Of a stretch of 64,000 nt of DNA, positions 59,061-64,000 are shown piece by piece. How positions within the stretch are numbered: the stretch's first letter is position 1; each line of letters starts with the position of its first letter. The notes below the pieces were generated by a model, which was given only the letters and a program-made list of their open reading frames with translations, was not told the origin of the DNA and ran no database searches. The DNA is from CAVTND01 sp963735955. GTDB lineage: Bacteria > Pseudomonadota > Gammaproteobacteria > Burkholderiales > Burkholderiaceae_F. Both the position numbers and the translations under genes were made by a program. The stretch spans positions 124,001 to 188,000 of the forward strand of contig CAVTND010000004.1 of NCBI GenBank assembly GCA_963735955.1, written 5' to 3'.

Positions 59061-61466
59061 ATGAGCGAAGCAACGACAGCAACGACCGGACGCAGCAGCC
59101 GAAGCGGTGTGCAACGCGCCCTGGTCGGTCTGCGCGCCACGATGCGCAGCAATCTCGAACCGCAACTGTCGTCGGCGGTGCGCGATGCAATTCAGGTCAT
59201 CGATGCCGACGCTCAGGCGACTGGCACCCTCAAGAAGTCGGTGCGCCGTCTGCTGGTCGACCAGCGCGAGTTTTCAAGCGCTTTCTTCTCCACCATCGAA
59301 CGTGAGATCGACGGCGCGGTGGATGAGATCTTCCGCGCGGACCGCAGCGAGAAAAAGGACGCGCCCAAGGCGAAGTCCGAACTCGGGCTGGCTCTGGTCG
59401 AGTACGACCAGATGGAAGAAAACATGATGGTCGACCGCTTCGCGTCGCGGGTGCGCAACGCGGCCGATGGGCAGTACGGACCGCTGACTCAGAGGTTGGC
59501 CAATGTGCTGGGAGTGCCGGGCCTTGGCGACCGCGACAACCCGTTTCACCCGATCCGCTTCTGCCGCGCCCTAGGTGAGGCAGTCGACAAGCTGGGCTTC
59601 AAGGGAGAGGAGCGGCTGGTCGTTATCCGTGCGTTCGAAGCCGGGCTGACGAAGCCGCTGATCGCCGTGTACACCGAGCTGAACAAGCAGCTGCAGGACC
59701 AGGGCGTCCAGGAGCAGGCGGCGGGGTTCAAGAACTCTGTCATGGGATTCCGCAATACCTTCGTCGGCACTGGACGACCGACGCAGCAGGGGGCCACGGC
59801 GGGGATCGTCAGCGGCGCCACGGCCGAACAGCTGCTGACCGCCCTGTACCAGCGCATGCAACTGCCCCTGATGCCGCCGGGGGGGGTCACGATAACCATG
59901 GCGCCGACGCAACCCTTGTTCGAGCGCGCCGATCTGATCGCACCGCCGGCGCCGATCGGACCTGGGGCCGGCTTCCCGCAACCGATGCCGATGCCAGTTG
60001 CGCCCGGGACGCCGATGCAATTTGCCGCGATTGATCCAGGATTGCTGGCATCAATCAATGAAGTGCAGCGCCTGAACGCGATGGCGGCCGCAGCAGTGCG
60101 CGGCGGCTCCGCATCCAAGGCGATCAGCGAACGGGACGAGGCGCAGTTGCGCGCCCATGTCTCGGAAAAGGCGACCAAGCAGATCGACAAGCTGGTCATC
60201 GAACTGGTCGGCATGCTGTTCGATCGGATCCATCAGGACAAGCACCTGCCGGCCGAGATCAAGACCGCTCTGTCGCGCCTGCAGTTTCCGATCATGAAGG
60301 TCGCGCTGTCCGATTCAGACCTCTTCGTGTCGCCGTTGCAGCCAGCGCGCCGGCTGATGGACCGCATCGCCAGCACAGCAGTCGGCTGGATCGCCGAAGG
60401 CGAAGAGAACCAGCGCTACCTGGCCGAAGTCAACAAGGCGGTCGATACGGTCGTGGTCGCGATCAACGAGGGGCCGTCGATATTCGAAAAGGCGCTCGAC
60501 GAGTTCCAGAAGTACCTGAACGACGAGCGGATGCGCGATGACGATCCGGTGTCGCGTGCCAAGCGGGCACTCGAAGAGGCTGAAACGCGCGAGGTCATGG
60601 CGATCAACGCGGCGATCGGAATCCGGCGCGCGTTCGATGGGGTCCAGATTGAGTCGTATCTGCGCGATTTCCTGCTTGAGACCTGGGTCAAGGTGATGGT
60701 CGCGGCGACCATTCGCGAGCGCACGCAGCCCAACTTCGCTCGCAAGTTCCGGGACGCGGTGTCCGACCTGGTGTGGAGCGTGCAGCCGAAGATCAATCCG
60801 GAAGATCGCAAGCGTCTCGTCAAGACCATCCCGGCCGTGCTCAGCAACCTGCGCGAAGGCCTGCAGCTGATCGATCATTCTTCATCGCAGACCCAGGATT
60901 TCTTCACCCGGCTGATGGCCTCGCACGCCCAGGCCGTCAAGGCGCTCGAGGTTGCGTATGGCGCCGCGCCGGGGGTTGACGCCGGTGCGCTCAAACGGCG
61001 ACTCGACGAAGTCAAGATCGTCGAGCCACCAGCCCACGAAAAGGGCGACGAGCAGTTGACGATACCGGCCTCGGTCGTGCGCAGCGCCGCGGTTGCGAAC
61101 CATGCGGAATTCAACGTTCTTGATTCACCGCCGACGGTTGCACCGGAGGAGATGATCCCGGTCGAGAAATTCAGTGACGACCAGATCGATGACATGATCG
61201 AGATGTGGGAGCGCGGATCCTGGTTCGACCTGTATACCGGCAGCCAGACCGAACGCGTGCGATTGCGCTGGATCAGCCCGCGCCGCAATTTCTACCTGTT
61301 CACGTCGGCCGAGACCGGCAAGGCGCATTCGCTGGCTCCGGTCGTGCTGCGCGGCTATGTGCGTGCCGGCCGGCTCAGGTCGGTTGAACATGCACCATTG
61401 TTTGAACGTGTGGTGAACGACCTGATGCACGAACTGAAGACCAATACCGAAGTGCATACTGCCTGA
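59061..61466 (+). CDS. DUF1631 family protein
   Basis: The 801-residue protein belongs to DUF1631, large betaproteobacterial and gammaproteobacterial proteins of unknown function. Helix-rich N-terminal part, a low-complexity Pro/Gly/Met linker (around residues 270-330), and a central conserved block DKLVIELVGMLFDRI then LPAEIKTALSRLQFPIMK. The C-terminal 100 residues (SDDQIDDMIEMWERGSW then VRLRWISPRRNFYLFTS) look PilZ-like, suggesting c-di-GMP binding, though the RxxxR motif is not evident. A paralogue follows. Confidence 0.88.
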   Translation: MSEATTATTGRSSRSGVQRALVGLRATMRSNLEPQLSSAVRDAIQVIDADAQATGTLKKSVRRLLVDQREFSSAFFSTIEREIDGAVDEIFRADRSEKKDAPKAKSELGLALVEYDQMEENMMVDRFASRVRNAADGQYGPLTQRLANVLGVPGLGDRDNPFHPIRFCRALGEAVDKLGFKGEERLVVIRAFEAGLTKPLIAVYTELNKQLQDQGVQEQAAGFKNSVMGFRNTFVGTGRPTQQGATAGIVSGATAEQLLTALYQRMQLPLMPPGGVTITMAPTQPLFERADLIAPPAPIGPGAGFPQPMPMPVAPGTPMQFAAIDPGLLASINEVQRLNAMAAAAVRGGSASKAISERDEAQLRAHVSEKATKQIDKLVIELVGMLFDRIHQDKHLPAEIKTALSRLQFPIMKVALSDSDLFVSPLQPARRLMDRIASTAVGWIAEGEENQRYLAEVNKAVDTVVVAINEGPSIFEKALDEFQKYLNDERMRDDDPVSRAKRALEEAETREVMAINAAIGIRRAFDGVQIESYLRDFLLETWVKVMVAATIRERTQPNFARKFRDAVSDLVWSVQPKINPEDRKRLVKTIPAVLSNLREGLQLIDHSSSQTQDFFTRLMASHAQAVKALEVAYGAAPGVDAGALKRRLDEVKIVEPPAHEKGDEQLTIPASVVRSAAVANHAEFNVLDSPPTVAPEEMIPVEKFSDDQIDDMIEMWERGSWFDLYTGSQTERVRLRWISPRRNFYLFTSAETGKAHSLAPVVLRGYVRAGRLRSVEHAPLFERVVNDLMHELKTNTEVHTA

Positions 61467-61479
61467 GGCGCCGGAAGAA

Positions 61480-62232
61480 GTGGGACGCCGCCGGCGTTCG
61501 CCGATCACGCTGTCTGAAGACGATGGCGTCCGCTACCTGCACTTCGGCACCGAGTGGGTGCAGGGTGGGATGCGGATCGCACGACCGTTTGCGCTCGAGC
61601 TCGAGTATCAACGGCAGATGATGGCGCTGGCTCTGCTGATCCCACAACCGCGCCGCATTGTGCAATTGGGGCTGGGAGCGGCCGCGCTCACGAAGTTCTG
61701 TCTTCGCCATGTTGAAAGCGCCCATGTGACGGCGGTCGAAATCAGCCAGGCGGTGATCGACGCGGCACGCGCCTGGTTCTTCTTGCCGACAGACAATGAG
61801 CGCCTCACCGTGGTGGTGGCCGATGCCCGCGAGCACATGGCGGCGCGCCGCCCGCAGCGCGCGGATTGGCTGCAGGTCGATCTGTACGACGCCGCGGCGC
61901 GCGGTCCGGTGTACGACGATTTTGAGTTCTACCGGAGTTGCCGCCGCAGCCTGGGCAAACCGGGCGTTGCTGCGTTCAACCTGTTTGGAAGTTCCTTTGA
62001 GAACAGCTTGGCGTCGATTGCCAAGGCTTTTTCAGATCGTGTGCTGGTGCTGTCCGAGGTCGAGGAAGGCAATCGAATCGTTCTGGCGGCGGCGGGACCG
62101 GTTATCGAGGCCTCGTCCGCCGAACTGGACCGACGCGCCGGCAGTATCGAATCGGCATGGAAACTTCCGGCCGGGCGATGGGTTTCCGACCTGCTTCGAG
62201 CCAATGGCGACGAAGATCAGCTATCCATTTGA
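61480..62232 (+). CDS. spermidine synthase-like methyltransferase-fold protein
   Basis: The 250-residue protein has RRIVQLGLGAAALTKFCLRH, a glycine-rich nucleotide-binding loop, then VTAVEISQAVIDAARAWF and DAREHMAARR. These match the spermidine/spermine synthase superfamily. It lacks the N-terminal polyamine-binding domain and the usual GGGDG loop, so aminopropyl transfer is doubtful. GTG 61480 has GGAAGAA before it. It lies between two DUF1631 genes in the same direction. Confidence 0.82.
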   Translation: MGRRRRSPITLSEDDGVRYLHFGTEWVQGGMRIARPFALELEYQRQMMALALLIPQPRRIVQLGLGAAALTKFCLRHVESAHVTAVEISQAVIDAARAWFFLPTDNERLTVVVADAREHMAARRPQRADWLQVDLYDAAARGPVYDDFEFYRSCRRSLGKPGVAAFNLFGSSFENSLASIAKAFSDRVLVLSEVEEGNRIVLAAAGPVIEASSAELDRRAGSIESAWKLPAGRWVSDLLRANGDEDQLSI

Positions 62233-62275
62233 GGCCACAGTGAAAATTGGCACCTTGCTCGCGCGCTTATGTAGC

Positions 62276-62303
62276 TTGACACACCGTGCAACGCAGATAG
62301 AGT
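62276..62303 (+). promoter_or_regulatory. candidate sigma-70 promoter before the second DUF1631 gene
   Basis: TTGACA (perfect -35, 62276-62281) and TAGAGT (62298-62303) are 16 bases apart, 49 bases before the ATG at 62352. Confidence 0.5.
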
Positions 62304-62351
62304 CAGACTTCTGTCCGGATTGCCTCTGAGGGCAACCGCCTAGCCGCTCGC

Positions 62352-64000
62352 ATGGAGTTTTCTTCCAACACCGACACCTCGCGCCCGATCGGCGAGATGC
62401 CCTATGTGACGGCCTCACAGGCCTCCACATTGATGCGTTCGGCCATGGCGATCGCCAACGAGCTGATCGGCCATGCGTTCCCGGATATCGTCCGGGCGCT
62501 GGGCGAAGAGCTGTCCGGCAAATGGGACTTCGATGTCGGCACGCCCCTCGTTCAGCGTCATCTGCATGGCAAGGGTGACGAGCTTTGCCGCGCATTCACC
62601 CACTTTCTGACCGAGGCGCAGGATCGCGCCTTTCACGAATTGACGGTCGGCCGCGAGCAGCCTGCGCCTGGCACGCTTGACGCCGAAACGCTTTCGCTGG
62701 TCGATTCGATCTCGGTCGAAAGCAACACCGTGGTCGAGCGCCATGCAAGCAAGGTTGGCGGCTTCGCCGACTTGCCGTTGCGTGATCTGAACCTTGTCGT
62801 CGCCTTCCTGCTTGGTCGCAGCGTCGTTCGCAATTCAGAAAACCCGCTTGGTCCGAATGTGATGATGCGCGCCCTGTTGCGCACCGCCGAGGAAACCGAT
62901 CTCAGCAAGGAAGCCTGGGAATTCTTTCTCACCAGCTTTGAGCGACCGTTCGGCGAAGAGCTTGTACGCATCATTCGGCAACTGCTGGATCATTTTTCGA
63001 ATCACGGCGTCGACGTGCGGTCGATCCGCCGTCAACTGTCAGCGCCGCGGGGATCCCCGCAACCGTGGCAAGTGCCTGAGGTCGGCGGTGGTGCGACTGC
63101 CGGGCAGTGGGGCGGGCCGGACAGCCGCGGTGGGGCCGAAGGTCGGGGCGCTGCCCCGCGTGGCGGTCCCGGTACCCGCGGTGGCCCTTCAGTTGCAGCG
63201 GCCGAAGGCGGCCCGGCGCACGCGCTTAATGCGAGTGAGCCCAACGTTCTGCTTGGCGGCCTGCTGACACGGCTGCAATCCAACGCTCGCGGCTCACGCC
63301 TGCCGTCCCTGCCGTCGCTTGGCCCAGCGCCGCAGGAGTTGCTCCAATCAGTCGGCGAGTTCCAGCGTGAAGGGCTGGAGGGATATGTCGAGACCGGTGT
63401 ATTTGCGGCGCCGCCGACCGGTGATTCAATTCGCGCGGTGCGCGATGAGCTGATCAGCAAGTCAACGCGCACGGTCGACAAGCTGACGATCGAGCTGGTC
63501 GGCATGCTGTTCGATCACGTGATGCAGGACAAGCAGGTGCCGGCCGAAATCAAGGCCCGCCTGTCGCGCCTGCAGTTCCCGGTGCTCAAGGCGGCGCTGA
63601 TGGACGCCGCCTTTTTCGCGTCGAGTGCCCACCCGGCGCGCAAGCTGATTGACCGCATCGCGGGAACAGCGGCCGGCTGGGAGCCCTATGGCGATGACAA
63701 CCTGAAGTACGCCAAGCAAGTTGACCGCTCGATCGCCGAAATCCTCAAGAATTTCGAAACCGATGTCGGCGTGTTCGAGCGCGTCTACACCGAGTTCGAC
63801 AAGTTCGTCTCCGACATCGAACCGGAAGAAAATGACCCGGTCTCGCGCGCCAAGAAGGCACTCGAGGCGGCCGAGAAGCACGAAGTCCTGACGATTAACA
63901 CCACGATCCAGGTCCGGCGCGCTTTCGAGCGGGTCGACCTCGAGCCATACATCAAGGAGTTCCTGCTTGGTGCCTGGGTCAAGGTCTTGGTGACGGCGAC
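62352..64000 (+). CDS. second DUF1631 family protein (partial, runs off the window)
   Basis: The frame is open from ATG 62352 to the window end (549 codons). Its block DKLTIELVGMLFDHVMQ then VPAEIKARLSRLQFPVLKA aligns with the first DUF1631 protein, as do NDPVSRAKKALEAAEKHEV and QVRRAFERVDLEPYIKEFLL. The N-terminal 200 residues differ, and a Gly/Arg/Ala-rich linker (about residues 235-285) replaces the Pro/Met linker. It is a tandem paralogue; the C-terminal domain is not visible. Confidence 0.88.
   Translation, partial: MEFSSNTDTSRPIGEMPYVTASQASTLMRSAMAIANELIGHAFPDIVRALGEELSGKWDFDVGTPLVQRHLHGKGDELCRAFTHFLTEAQDRAFHELTVGREQPAPGTLDAETLSLVDSISVESNTVVERHASKVGGFADLPLRDLNLVVAFLLGRSVVRNSENPLGPNVMMRALLRTAEETDLSKEAWEFFLTSFERPFGEELVRIIRQLLDHFSNHGVDVRSIRRQLSAPRGSPQPWQVPEVGGGATAGQWGGPDSRGGAEGRGAAPRGGPGTRGGPSVAAAEGGPAHALNASEPNVLLGGLLTRLQSNARGSRLPSLPSLGPAPQELLQSVGEFQREGLEGYVETGVFAAPPTGDSIRAVRDELISKSTRTVDKLTIELVGMLFDHVMQDKQVPAEIKARLSRLQFPVLKAALMDAAFFASSAHPARKLIDRIAGTAAGWEPYGDDNLKYAKQVDRSIAEILKNFETDVGVFERVYTEFDKFVSDIEPEENDPVSRAKKALEAAEKHEVLTINTTIQVRRAFERVDLEPYIKEFLLGAWVKVLVTA

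Noticed and set aside
62320..62335. TTGCC/GGCAA short hairpin before the second DUF1631 gene
   Set aside because: Only 5 bp with a six-base loop and no T-run; expected by chance.

Overview
The window is high-GC chromosomal DNA. Gene order and protein families point to a betaproteobacterium, most likely of the Burkholderiales type: rpsP-rimM-trmD-rplS followed by a CoA pyrophosphatase and a CobD/CbiB-like membrane protein; M48 peptidase-phhB-rsgA divergent from orn; parE and parC; urtABCDE joined to ureDA-hupE-BCEFG; and tandem DUF1631 genes. This placement is inferred from synteny and family content. No 16S rRNA gene is present.

Layout. 0-2.2 kb: a DUF3501 protein, a PA0069-type radical SAM protein and a TM2-like membrane protein. 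2.2-11.2 kb: housekeeping genes (ribosomal proteins S16 and L19, RimM, TrmD, NUDIX hydrolase, RsgA, pterin dehydratase, M48 protease, oligoribonuclease, AI-2E permease) and tRNA-Arg(CCT), which has unusual repeats next to it. 11.2-19.3 kb: topoisomerase IV subunits ParE and ParC flanking a large PAS-GGDEF-EAL protein. 19.3-29.6 kb: amino-acid metabolism and transport genes (PhzF-like, two EamA transporters, aminotransferase, threonine dehydratase, MocR regulator) and a two-gene ABC exporter. 29.6-32.0 kb: a ferritin-like protein, a type IV pilin and, between them on the minus strand, a SelW-like selenoprotein gene with an in-frame UGA codon and a hairpin just behind it.

32.0-43.8 kb: one long minus-strand unit for urea. 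UrtABCDE imports urea, UreABC (urease) hydrolyses it to ammonia, and UreDEFG with HupE/UreJ supply nickel and assemble the active site. A strong sigma-54 promoter and an NtrC-like dyad lie upstream of urtA, so the unit is probably induced by nitrogen limitation. 43.9-45.2 kb: small genes, including a leader-peptide/hairpin/terminator arrangement ahead of a small membrane protein. 45.1-49.9 kb: a MarR-RND adaptor-RND pump operon. 50-53.6 kb: an orphan DUF4157 (eCIS-core) protein, and divergent from it a PDZ protease-like protein that seems to lack its catalytic serine, followed by a LuxR regulator with a degenerate receiver. 53.8-64 kb: ferritin-like protein, DUF1697, DinB, HpcH/HpaI aldolase, HtpG with a sigma-32-like promoter, DNA-deoxyinosine glycosylase, and two DUF1631 paralogues flanking a spermidine-synthase-like gene. 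The second paralogue runs off the end of the window.

Data quality. Between about 14 and 45 kb many genes are split by frameshifts, and in most cases deleting one base restores the family sequence. The outer parts of the window (1-13.6 kb and 45-64 kb) are almost free of them. Insertion-type sequencing or assembly error is the likeliest cause. These genes are therefore given as CDS with the breaks noted.
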